Shown here: positions 6,855 to 12,498 of the stretch, piece after piece
Position numbering within the stretch: position 1 is the first letter of the stretch
How the letters are laid out: each line of letters begins with the position of its first letter
From: Prevotella sp. CAG:891
GTDB taxonomy: Bacteria; Bacteroidota; Bacteroidia; Bacteroidales; Bacteroidaceae
NCBI GenBank assembly: GCA_000437675.1
Contig: FR901804.1
Span: 1 to 12,498 of the forward strand
DNA: 12,498 bases
Direction of reading: 5' to 3'
The notes under the pieces: model-generated
Seen by the model: only the letters and a program-made list of their open reading frames with translations
Told to the model about the DNA's origin: nothing
Database searches by the model: none
Program-made: the position numbers and the translations under genes

Positions 6855-7040
6855 CGTGCATTTTTCACACGCGAAAAAAAATGAAATCGGGATATAACAT
6901 TTTATCTCATGTTGATTCTCAAAACGTACGAAGCTGCAACGCTTGGCCTCCCCCCAATGCTGCAACTCCCATACCTTTTTGCTACTGATTCTATTTCATG
7001 TTTCAAAGGTTGCTTACTAATTGAACTTTTGTATAGATAA

Positions 7041-7076
7041 AGGCGTGATGTCAAATTTGTTTTTGACATCACGCCT
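7041..7076 (-). terminator. Terminator of the EF-G paralogue gene
   Basis: A perfect 15-pair stem (7041-7055 with 7062-7076) with loop TTTGTT lies about 50 bases beyond the stop at 7124. Read on the minus strand the stem is followed by TTTATC, a short T-rich tail. No T-run follows on the plus side, so it serves the minus-strand gene. The stem is very stable. Confidence 0.75.
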
Positions 7077-7123
7077 AATAAATTAAGTCAGTAGTGTAAT
7101 ATATTCTATTGAATAGCTAATAA

Positions 7124-9283
7124 TTACTTTTCTTCTGCCAATTCTTTCTCATGTGCATCAATTAGCTTGCTCTGCAAATCACCAGGAACAAGTTCATAGC
7201 TGGCAAACTTCATAATGAATGAGGCACGTCCTCCCGTGAGTGAACTGAGTGAGGTTGAGTATGAGGCCATTTCCTTCAAAGGAACTTTAGCTTGAAGTTT
7301 TTCGTAGCCATTTTCGCTGCTCATACCAACAATCATACCTCGACGTCCTTGCAAATCGCTCATTACATCGCCCATCTTGTCAGCAGGTACAAAAACTTCA
7401 ACGTCGTAAATGGGTTCAAGAATCTTAGGACCGGCTTCTTTGAATGCTATACTGAATGCGTTGCGTCCAGCCAGCATAAATGAAAGTTCATTTGAATCAA
7501 CGGGGTGCATTTTACCGTCATAAACGATAACTCGTACGTCGCGAGCATAGCTTCCAGTAAGCGGACCTTGCTCCATACGGCTCATAATGCCCTTAAGAAT
7601 AGCTGGCATAAAGCGTGCATCAATGGCACCACCTACTACAGAGTTGATGAATACCAATTTACCGCCCCATTCCAAAGGAATTTCTTCTTTTCCTTTGATG
7701 GCAATTCTGATTTCCTGGTTGCCAAATTTGTAAACGGTAGGATCAGGCATACCATCGCTATAGGGCTCAACAATCAAATGTACTTCGCCAAACTGTCCGG
7801 CACCACCACTTTGTTTCTTGTGGCGATAATCTGCGCGTGCAGCTTTTGTAATTGTTTCACGATAGGGGATGCGCTGTTCGTAGAATTCAATGGCAATTTT
7901 GTCTAAGTTTTCCAAACGCCATTTAAGGGTACGCAAGTGGAATTCTCCTTGTCCGTGTACCAGAATTTGTCGGAGTTCTTTGCTCTGTTCAACTTCCCAC
8001 GTCGGATCTTCTTGGCGCATACGATTCAAAGCTGCCATCATCTTTTCAGTGTCAGCTTCGTTGACGGCACGAATAGCACGCGTGTATTTGGGGTTGGGGT
8101 ATTTAATGAAGTTGAATCGGTGTTCGCAGTCTTTTCCATTGAGTGTATTTCCGGTACGAACATCCTTCAATTTAACAGTACATCCGATATCACCTGCTGA
8201 AAGCTTTTCAACTTTTTCGCGGTTTGCTCCGGAACATACAAAGATTTGCGCCATGCGTTCTTTTGAACCACGATCTGCATTTGACAAATCATCGCCTTCA
8301 TGAACAGTACCACTCATTACTTTAAAGTATTGAACTTCGCCAATGTGTGGTTCAACACCCGTCTTAAAGAAGTAGATTGAAGTAGGACCATTAGGATCGA
8401 GTTTAACTTCTTCACCACGGCTGTTATGTACTGCCGGCATTTCGTCAACAAAAGGAACAACGTTGCCCAGGAATTCCATTAAGCGACCTACGCCCATGTT
8501 CTTTGATGCACACACACAGAATACGGGGAAAATGCTGCGGGTAACCATACCTTTGCGAATACCTTCACGCATTTCGTCCTCTGTCAGATGTTCTGTCTCG
8601 AAGAACTTTTCCATCAAGCCTTCATCGTTTTCGGCAGCTGCCTCAACGAGTTCTTTGTGCATAGCTTCAGCTCGTTCTTTTTCTTCTGCCGGGATGTCTT
8701 CAATGGTTGGTTCACCTCCTTCGGCTCCCCATTTGAGTTTCTTCATTAAGATGACATCAATCAATTCGCAGAAATCTGGGCCTGTTTTTACGGGATATTG
8801 AACGGGAACTACTTTATTGCCATAAATGGAGCGTAAATCTTCAACCACCTTTTCATAGTCACAATTCTCATTGTCCAGCTGATTTACCAAGAAGATAACA
8901 GGCTTCTGCAACTTCTCCGTATATCTAAAATGGTTTTGCGTACCAACTTCAGGGCCAAATTGTCCGTTGATCAGTAGCAATGCTGTATCGGTTACATTGA
9001 GTGCTGTCATAGCTGCTCCAACAAAGTCATCGGAACCCGGACAGTCAATGATATTCAGTTTCTTGTTATTCCATTCAGTATGGAAAACAGTGGAAAAAAC
9101 AGAATAACCATAATCTTGTTCCACTGGAAAATAGTCTGACACGGTATTCTTTGCCGTGATTCGACCACGTCTTTTTATCTGACCACACTCAAAAAGTAGA
9201 GCTTCTGTGAGCGTGGTCTTACCTGAGCCGTCATTACCTAAGAGTGCAATGTTTTTAATCTCATGAGAATTGTAAACTTTCAT
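7124..9283 (-). CDS. fusA2: EF-G paralogue (EF-G2 type) with altered GTPase motifs
   Basis: The 719-residue protein has the full EF-G domain order. The G domain has P-loop GNDGSGKT (16-23) and DCPG (80-83). Domain II follows, domain IV opens near KKQSGGAGQFGEV, and its tip loop keeps GKMHPVDSNELSF. A domain V region ends the protein. The G domain is unusual. EF-G normally reads DTPGHVDF in switch II with a catalytic His; here it is DCPGSDDF, with Ser84 at that place. The ERGITI block is DYGYSV (57-62), and NKxD is NQLD (134-137). These changes fit the EF-G2 paralogue of Bacteroides thetaiotaomicron, reported to support translation without GTP hydrolysis under carbon starvation and to aid gut colonisation. 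Orthology is my inference. The gene stands alone between two terminators with a roughly 140-base leader. Other readings: a ribosome-protection or recycling EF-G relative. Confidence 0.9.
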   Translation of the reverse strand: MKVYNSHEIKNIALLGNDGSGKTTLTEALLFECGQIKRRGRITAKNTVSDYFPVEQDYGYSVFSTVFHTEWNNKKLNIIDCPGSDDFVGAAMTALNVTDTALLLINGQFGPEVGTQNHFRYTEKLQKPVIFLVNQLDNENCDYEKVVEDLRSIYGNKVVPVQYPVKTGPDFCELIDVILMKKLKWGAEGGEPTIEDIPAEEKERAEAMHKELVEAAAENDEGLMEKFFETEHLTEDEMREGIRKGMVTRSIFPVFCVCASKNMGVGRLMEFLGNVVPFVDEMPAVHNSRGEEVKLDPNGPTSIYFFKTGVEPHIGEVQYFKVMSGTVHEGDDLSNADRGSKERMAQIFVCSGANREKVEKLSAGDIGCTVKLKDVRTGNTLNGKDCEHRFNFIKYPNPKYTRAIRAVNEADTEKMMAALNRMRQEDPTWEVEQSKELRQILVHGQGEFHLRTLKWRLENLDKIAIEFYEQRIPYRETITKAARADYRHKKQSGGAGQFGEVHLIVEPYSDGMPDPTVYKFGNQEIRIAIKGKEEIPLEWGGKLVFINSVVGGAIDARFMPAILKGIMSRMEQGPLTGSYARDVRVIVYDGKMHPVDSNELSFMLAGRNAFSIAFKEAGPKILEPIYDVEVFVPADKMGDVMSDLQGRRGMIVGMSSENGYEKLQAKVPLKEMASYSTSLSSLTGGRASFIMKFASYELVPGDLQSKLIDAHEKELAEEK

Positions 9284-9422
9284 GGTGATATTAAGATTTA
9301 GATGGTCTAATTATACTTAAGCCGTTTGCCATAACTTACCACATCATTAAGGTTAGTACTTGTGGCTTATGAAGTTGAGGCAAATTCAACTAAGCAACGG
9401 GGAGTTTCCTCGGTTACGGTGC

Positions 9423-9454
9423 GCAAATTAGTAATTTTATCAGTATGGACCAAA
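9423..9454 (-). promoter_or_regulatory. Candidate promoter of the EF-G paralogue gene
   Basis: On the minus strand TTTG (9451-9454) is followed after 19 bases by CTAATTTGC (9423-9431). The -33 element is exact; the -7 box departs from TAnnTTTGC in its first two bases. This is the best match in the upstream region and gives a leader of about 135-140 bases. A weak box could mean an activator is needed (inference). Confidence 0.38.
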
Positions 9455-9531
9455 TCTTGCCAATATGTTATTAAGCATATTCTGAAATGCGAGCTTGTCA
9501 AAAGTGCTGATTATTCGCGAAGTCTGGATGT

Positions 9532-9559
9532 TTTATAAGGTTTCTTTTTTTCTTATAAA
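9532..9559. other. AT-rich stem-loop
   Basis: TTTATAAG (9532-9539) pairs perfectly with CTTATAAA (9552-9559) around a 12-base pyrimidine-rich loop. It lies upstream of the EF-G paralogue promoter and beyond the terminator of the HD-domain gene. It may be a DNA-binding site or a back-up terminator; the sequence does not decide. Confidence 0.35.
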
Positions 9560-9573
9560 GAAGGGTAGACTAT

Positions 9574-9608
9574 AAAAAAATCCCCTTAAGAGTTTAAACT
9601 CTTAAGGG
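9574..9608 (-). terminator. Strong intrinsic terminator of the cca / HD-domain operon
   Basis: A perfect 26-base palindrome (9583-9608; half-site CCCTTAAGAGTTT) is followed on the minus strand by T7 (9574-9580). It lies 38 bases beyond the stop of the HD-domain gene and separates that operon from the EF-G paralogue gene. Confidence 0.88.
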
Positions 9609-9646
9609 AACATTCGTTTGTGTCAAATGATAACGTACACTTATAA

Positions 9647-10282
9647 TCAATAAGTAGTGGTTTTTTCCAATAGGTTTGATGCGAGGAAGTCAGCAGATAT
9701 GAGGATGCTCACTAATGCAGTTTTTTCTGTGGCAGCATAGAAAGCATAGCGTTGGCTGCTGCCATTTTCTGCAATGTCGAACATACCCATGTGCCAGCGT
9801 ATAGCCAGCATTTCTTCAGGCTTTAACCGCATATACCAACTAAGCATCAAGCACGATTTTTCGCCATGACCAAAAGGGAAATCGTCTTTTATTTCATATC
9901 CAGGATAAGACATCCAATGGTTGTTTGCATCCTTTTTCCACCGTTCCGTCTTATGGTAAAGTTTAATTTTGCACAAATCATGGAATAAGCAGACGATGGC
10001 CAAGCTCTCTAATGAAATATCCTCTTTGAATGGGGATTTTTCATTTTGCATGGCAGGTATTGCTATGTCAGAGTATATTTTGCAGGCAGTTCTAAACACA
10101 TTGATAGAATGCAAACAAAGTCCGCCATCTTCATTAAGGTGAAAAGCCGTAGAGCTTGGTGCCTGATAGAAATCGCTTTTCTCCAAATAGGCAAGGACTC
10201 TATCTAGACCGTCTCTGTGAATATGCTTTTTGCACAAACGGATATATTCCGTTTTGTTGATTTCGATTTCGGATTCAGTCAT
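9647..10282 (-). CDS. Stand-alone HD-domain phosphohydrolase
   Basis: The protein has 211 residues and is built around an HD metal-dependent hydrolase fold. Candidate metal ligands are His58 (CLHSINVF), His101-Asp102 (LFHDLCKIKLY), His139 (FGHGEKS), His164 (IRWHMG) and Asp198 (SADFLAS), in the order and spacing expected for the superfamily. HD enzymes cleave phosphate esters of nucleotides, cyclic nucleotides or RNA ends; nothing here fixes the substrate. There is no signal peptide, so it is probably cytoplasmic. Its ATG lies 9 bases after the stop of the CCA-adding enzyme gene, so the two are almost surely co-transcribed, with a strong terminator behind. A role in tRNA end or nucleotide turnover fits the context but is inference. 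The start at 10282 is preferred because of this tight junction. Confidence 0.82.
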   Translation of the reverse strand: MTESEIEINKTEYIRLCKKHIHRDGLDRVLAYLEKSDFYQAPSSTAFHLNEDGGLCLHSINVFRTACKIYSDIAIPAMQNEKSPFKEDISLESLAIVCLFHDLCKIKLYHKTERWKKDANNHWMSYPGYEIKDDFPFGHGEKSCLMLSWYMRLKPEEMLAIRWHMGMFDIAENGSSQRYAFYAATEKTALVSILISADFLASNLLEKTTTY

Positions 10283-10291
10283 TTCGTGGAA

Positions 10292-11725
10292 TTAGTTTTT
10301 AGGTTCAAGTCCCATAGCTTTCGCCTTGTCAATGATGAAGGCTAAAGCCGGTTCATATTCGTTCGGTATTTTGCCATCAAGGATAGCGTCTTTCAGAGCA
10401 GTCTTAAGCGTACCTACTTCTCTGCAAGGTTCAAGACCGAACATATCCATTATTTCTTTTCCATCAACAGGTGGTTGGAAATTGCGGATTCTGTCTTTTT
10501 CCTCAATGTCAATCAGTTTCTGTCTGACTATTTTGAAGTTTTGCAGAAAATTTTTCTTGCGCTGTTCGTTCTTGCTGGTAATGTCAGCTTCGCAAAGCAG
10601 CATCAAGTCATCAATGTCATCACCGGCGTCAAACAAAAGGCGGCGTACTGCACTGTCTGTTACGATTTCATCAGCAATGGCAATGGGGCGCATGTGTAAG
10701 CCTACCAGTTTGGCGACGTATTTCATGCGTTCGTCCAATGGAAGCTTTAATCTTCTGAACAAAGGCTGAATCATTTTTTCTCCCAGATAGTTGTGGTTGT
10801 GAAAAGTCCAGCCGATGCTTGGTTCCCAGCGTTTGCTTCTTGGTTTGCCAATATCATGCAATAAAGCAGCCCATCGCAAATAAAGACTGTTGCTTTTTTG
10901 GGCTACAGCGTCAAGTACTTCAAGTGTATGGTAAAAATTATTCTTGTGCGATTTACCATTGCGAGTTTCAACGCAATCAAGTGCAGCCAGCTCTGGCAAG
11001 ATAAGTTGAAGTAAACCGCAACGGTGAAGTTCGGCAAAACCACGTGAAGGAGTATCAGCCAATATTATTTTGTTCAATTCGGTGATAATTCTTTCTCCGC
11101 TAATAATTTTTATGCGTTCGCGGTTACGTTCCAGAGCATCGAAAGTTTCATCTTCAATGATGAAATGTAATTGGGTTGCAAAGCGTACACAGCGCATCAT
11201 GCGTAAGGGGTCATCGCTAAAAGTAATATCCGGGTCGAGTGGAGTAGCGATAATACCTTCTTGTAAGTCGTACATACCATCGAATGGATCGACCAATTCT
11301 CCCAAGCGTTGAGCATTTAAGCATACCGCCATTGCGTTAATCGTAAAATCTCGTCGGTTTTGATCGTCCTCAAGCGTACCATCTTCAACGATAGGCTTGC
11401 GCGAATTGCGTTGATAGCTTTCTTTTCTGGCACCTACGAATTCAACTTCATTGCCGTGCCATTTAACCTGAGCTGTTCCGAAGTTTCTGAACACAGACAG
11501 ATGAGCATGTCTGCCCAATTTTTTGCTAAATGCTTCAGCCATTTTGATACCACTGCCCACAACCACAACATCAATGTCGTTTGTCGGACGTTCAAGAATC
11601 AAATCTCTTACATATCCGCCTACAAGATAGCATTCCAAACCCATCTCGTCGGCTGTCTCAGTCAGTTTGTGAAATAGTGGTGTATCTATTTTATTTTTGA
11701 TTTCGATTTGAGTAAGAATCTTCAT
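10292..11725 (-). CDS. cca: CCA-adding tRNA nucleotidyltransferase with HD domain
   Basis: The enzyme adds or repairs the 3'-CCA end of tRNA using CTP and ATP. The 477-residue protein opens with a class II polymerase-beta-type nucleotidyltransferase head: LVGGYVRDLIL (Gly36-Gly37) and the metal carboxylates Asp50 and Asp52 in NDIDVVVV, with Glu95 in EVEFVGARKE a likely third. Next come RRDFTINAM (124-132) and DDPLRMMRCVRF (171-182), which bind the tRNA end and nucleotide. A C-terminal HD domain follows, with His266 and His290-Asp291 (LLHDIGKP) and a later Asp in CEADITS. Poly(A) polymerases share the head, but the HD domain and length favour CCA addition. The gap of 81 bases from the lipoprotein gene holds no clear promoter, so it may be read from the lipoprotein promoter. 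The HD-domain gene follows at 9 bases. Confidence 0.92.
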   Translation of the reverse strand: MKILTQIEIKNKIDTPLFHKLTETADEMGLECYLVGGYVRDLILERPTNDIDVVVVGSGIKMAEAFSKKLGRHAHLSVFRNFGTAQVKWHGNEVEFVGARKESYQRNSRKPIVEDGTLEDDQNRRDFTINAMAVCLNAQRLGELVDPFDGMYDLQEGIIATPLDPDITFSDDPLRMMRCVRFATQLHFIIEDETFDALERNRERIKIISGERIITELNKIILADTPSRGFAELHRCGLLQLILPELAALDCVETRNGKSHKNNFYHTLEVLDAVAQKSNSLYLRWAALLHDIGKPRSKRWEPSIGWTFHNHNYLGEKMIQPLFRRLKLPLDERMKYVAKLVGLHMRPIAIADEIVTDSAVRRLLFDAGDDIDDLMLLCEADITSKNEQRKKNFLQNFKIVRQKLIDIEEKDRIRNFQPPVDGKEIMDMFGLEPCREVGTLKTALKDAILDGKIPNEYEPALAFIIDKAKAMGLEPKN

Positions 11726-11772
11726 TATTGAGTTTAATCTAAAATGTGTGTTAGAGGTGAAGGAGCAGGGGG

Positions 11773-11809
11773 TAGGTTATAGCCATATTAACTGGCTATG
11801 AAATACCTA
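11773..11809 (-). other. Stem-loop overlapping the lipoprotein stop codon
   Basis: ATAGCCA (11779-11785) pairs with TGGCTAT (11793-11799) around a seven-base loop; TAGGT (11773-11777) and ACCTA (11805-11809) extend it after an internal loop. The outer arm includes the stop codon of the lipoprotein gene. No T-run follows on the minus strand, so it is more likely a processing or attenuation structure before cca than a full terminator. Confidence 0.42.
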
Positions 11810-12226
11810 TTGCTTATTCTTTTTATGGCTGTAATCATATTCCTTCACCATTCTCAGCGTATATCTCGAGCCATAATAATAATCGATGGCGTCAAGTACC
11901 ATATAGTCTCCCTCGTAGGCTCTAACATAAGCTTCGATGTCGGGATCCTGCGAACCCATGTAAATGCGGATAGTGTTGCCGCGTCTAACCCAATGTCCGC
12001 GTTCATTAAGATTGCCAGCACCTCGTGCATAGAATAAGTCATCTTCGAATATCCAGATATCACCTGACTGATAGTTGCAGTTGTAGTCGCCAGTAACTTC
12101 TACGATACGCCATCTACCTTCCATGCTGTCATATTCGTCCCACCAACTTTCTTCGCAACTGGTAAGGGTGAATACACTAAGCAGTGTAATAAGCGCAATG
12201 CTAATACGTGTTTGTAAGCTCTTCAT
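11807..12226 (-). CDS. Small lipoprotein, lipocalin-like
   Basis: The 139-residue protein has a lipoprotein signal peptide: positive start (MKSLQTR), hydrophobic stretch 8-20, and lipobox LTSC with the lipidated Cys24. The mature part begins EESWWDEYDSMEGRWRIVEV, acidic and rich in aromatic residues. Alternating strands follow (GDIWIFEDDLFYARG, RGHWVRRGNTIRIYM, EGDYMVLDAIDYYYGSRYTLRMV), as in lipocalin-like domains common among Bacteroidetes lipoproteins. The acidic stretch just after the Cys (EES..DEYD) resembles the signal associated with surface export in Bacteroidetes, but I would not insist on it. The function is unknown. It has its own consensus promoter and a leader of about 85 bases and may carry cca and the HD-domain gene in the same transcript. 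Confidence 0.8.
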   Translation of the reverse strand: MKSLQTRISIALITLLSVFTLTSCEESWWDEYDSMEGRWRIVEVTGDYNCNYQSGDIWIFEDDLFYARGAGNLNERGHWVRRGNTIRIYMGSQDPDIEAYVRAYEGDYMVLDAIDYYYGSRYTLRMVKEYDYSHKKNKQ

Positions 12227-12316
12227 TTGAGTAGTTTTTTAGAGTTGAAATAAATGAGTGATTAAAACAGATGATTAGCCATGCTGGCTTGTTAGTGGCT
12301 GCAAGGCATTATTTAT

Positions 12317-12350
12317 GCAAAGATAGTTCAAAAACGCAAGTAACGGCAAA
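12317..12350 (-). promoter_or_regulatory. Promoter of the lipoprotein gene (Bacteroidetes consensus)
   Basis: On the minus strand TTTG (12347-12350) is followed after 21 bases by TATCTTTGC (12317-12325), an exact consensus match. Transcription would start near 12310, about 85 bases before the ATG at 12226. The tRNA terminator lies just upstream, so this promoter is independent of the tRNA gene. Confidence 0.78.
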
Positions 12351-12390
12351 GAAAGGAAATAATTTATTATTGATGATTGCTGAAAAATAA

Positions 12391-12425
12391 AAAAAGGCAT
12401 TTACTTATTTGGTAAATGCCTTTTT
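12391..12425 (-). terminator. Terminator of the tRNA-Arg gene
   Basis: A perfect 13-pair stem (12391-12403 with 12413-12425; core GGCATTTA/TAAATGCC) has a nine-base loop. It starts 3 bases after the mature tRNA 3' end. The stem ends in A/T runs on both sides, so it could work in both directions, but the gene it follows is the minus-strand tRNA. Confidence 0.9.
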
Positions 12426-12428
12426 CAG

Positions 12429-12498
12429 TGACTCCTATAGGATTCAAACCTATAACCTTCTGATCCGTAGTCAGATGCTCTATTCAGTTGAGCTAAGG
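12429..12498 (-). tRNA. tRNA-Arg (anticodon ACG), 5' end cut by the window
   Basis: The minus strand folds as a tRNA. D stem GCTC/GAGC, anticodon stem TCTGA/TCAGA with loop CTACGGA (anticodon ACG, Arg), T stem ATAGG/CCTAT with loop TTTGAAT, acceptor 3' strand AGGAGTC and discriminator A. The last three bases of the 5' acceptor strand (CCT) are present; about four bases lie beyond the window. The CCA end is not encoded: the sequence after the discriminator reads CTG. The CCA-adding enzyme encoded in this window would therefore be needed to mature it. ACG anticodons are normally deaminated to ICG by TadA. Confidence 0.95.

Larger units (their letters stand above)
6485..7040. other. Non-coding gap between priA and the EF-G paralogue, rich in repeats
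   Basis: No convincing gene is present. From left to right the gap holds a palindrome, the second copy of the 30-bp repeat, a stretch that on the minus strand reads TTCTTTGACATTTTG (6601-6615), a 72-nt hairpin with a minus-strand promoter, a plus-strand terminator, and a C-rich stretch (6945-6970) with an 8-bp direct repeat GCTGCAAC (6933-6940, 6959-6966). Short open frames on both strands (plus 6657-6884, minus 6603-6785) run through the hairpin and repeats and look like by-products. I read the gap as several dispersed intergenic elements placed side by side; a genome-wide self-comparison would test this. Confidence 0.6.
9284..9573. other. Leader and upstream region of the EF-G paralogue gene
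   Basis: About 290 bases with no convincing gene. It holds one promoter candidate (9423-9454) and an AT-rich stem-loop (9532-9559). The predicted untranslated leader from about 9418 to 9284 is long for a simple promoter region and has no strong Shine-Dalgarno before the ATG (aatatcaccATG on the minus strand). I could not identify a known riboswitch. Confidence 0.5.

Noticed and set aside
6657..6884. 75-codon plus-strand open frame
   Set aside because: It runs through the hairpin element, the promoter and the terminator; no recognisable domain or start signal. Probably a translated repeat.
6933..6966. GCTGCAAC pair as target-site duplication of an insertion
   Set aside because: The copies are only 18 bases apart with nothing element-like between them; an 8-bp match at this distance can be chance.
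7292..8801. Several plus-strand open frames up to 137 codons within the EF-G paralogue gene
   Set aside because: All are reverse-strand shadows of a gene with complete EF-G domain structure.
10326..11677. Plus-strand open frames up to 147 codons within cca
   Set aside because: Antisense to a complete, motif-rich nucleotidyltransferase; no independent support.
1..12498. CRISPR array, prophage, transposase, toxin-antitoxin or defence system
   Set aside because: No regularly spaced direct repeats, no integrase or transposase motifs and no toxin-antitoxin pair were seen; the genes are core-type.

Overview
The window looks like chromosomal DNA of a Bacteroidetes bacterium, most likely order Bacteroidales and possibly Prevotellaceae. 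Three things point there: a PorX-type response regulator, an EF-G2-type elongation factor paralogue, and promoters of the Bacteroidetes form (TTTG, about 19-21 bases, TAnnTTTGC). There are also few Shine-Dalgarno sequences and long intergenic repeats with Bacteroidales-style -7 boxes. Everything below comes from reading the sequence; no database search was run.

Left block (1-6590, all genes on +). A sulfotransferase-like protein is followed by PorX (receiver plus PglZ/alkaline-phosphatase-like domain), an RluA-family pseudouridine synthase and the replication restart helicase PriA. A hairpin lies before porX, another between porX and the synthase gene, and a -7-like box precedes the sulfotransferase gene. 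Two copies of a 30-bp sequence (28/30 identical) lie in inverted orientation at 4-33 and 6558-6587 and bracket the whole block.

Middle gap (6485-7123, no convincing gene). It holds the second copy of the 30-bp repeat, a 72-nt imperfect hairpin with a near-perfect minus-strand Bacteroidetes promoter at its base, a plus-strand terminator with an alternative overlapping hairpin, and the terminator of the next gene. I read it as a composite of dispersed intergenic elements, one of which may make a small structured RNA.

Right block (7124-12498, all on -). In transcription order, from high to low coordinates: a tRNA-Arg(ACG) gene cut by the window end, its terminator, a small lipoprotein with a textbook promoter, a CCA-adding tRNA nucleotidyltransferase, a stand-alone HD-domain phosphohydrolase 9 bases after it, a strong terminator, and then a separate EF-G paralogue with its own leader. 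The paralogue has Ser where EF-G has the catalytic His of switch II, plus other G-domain changes. This matches the GTPase-deficient EF-G2 described in gut Bacteroides.

Functionally the window mixes RNA and translation upkeep (tRNA-Arg, CCA addition, pseudouridylation, alternative translocase), replication restart, and a phospho-regulated PglZ enzyme that in relatives acts on signalling oligonucleotides. I see no CRISPR array, phage, transposase or defence island. The best candidates for new biology are the EF-G paralogue and its leader, the promoter-bearing hairpin element, and the inverted repeat pair.
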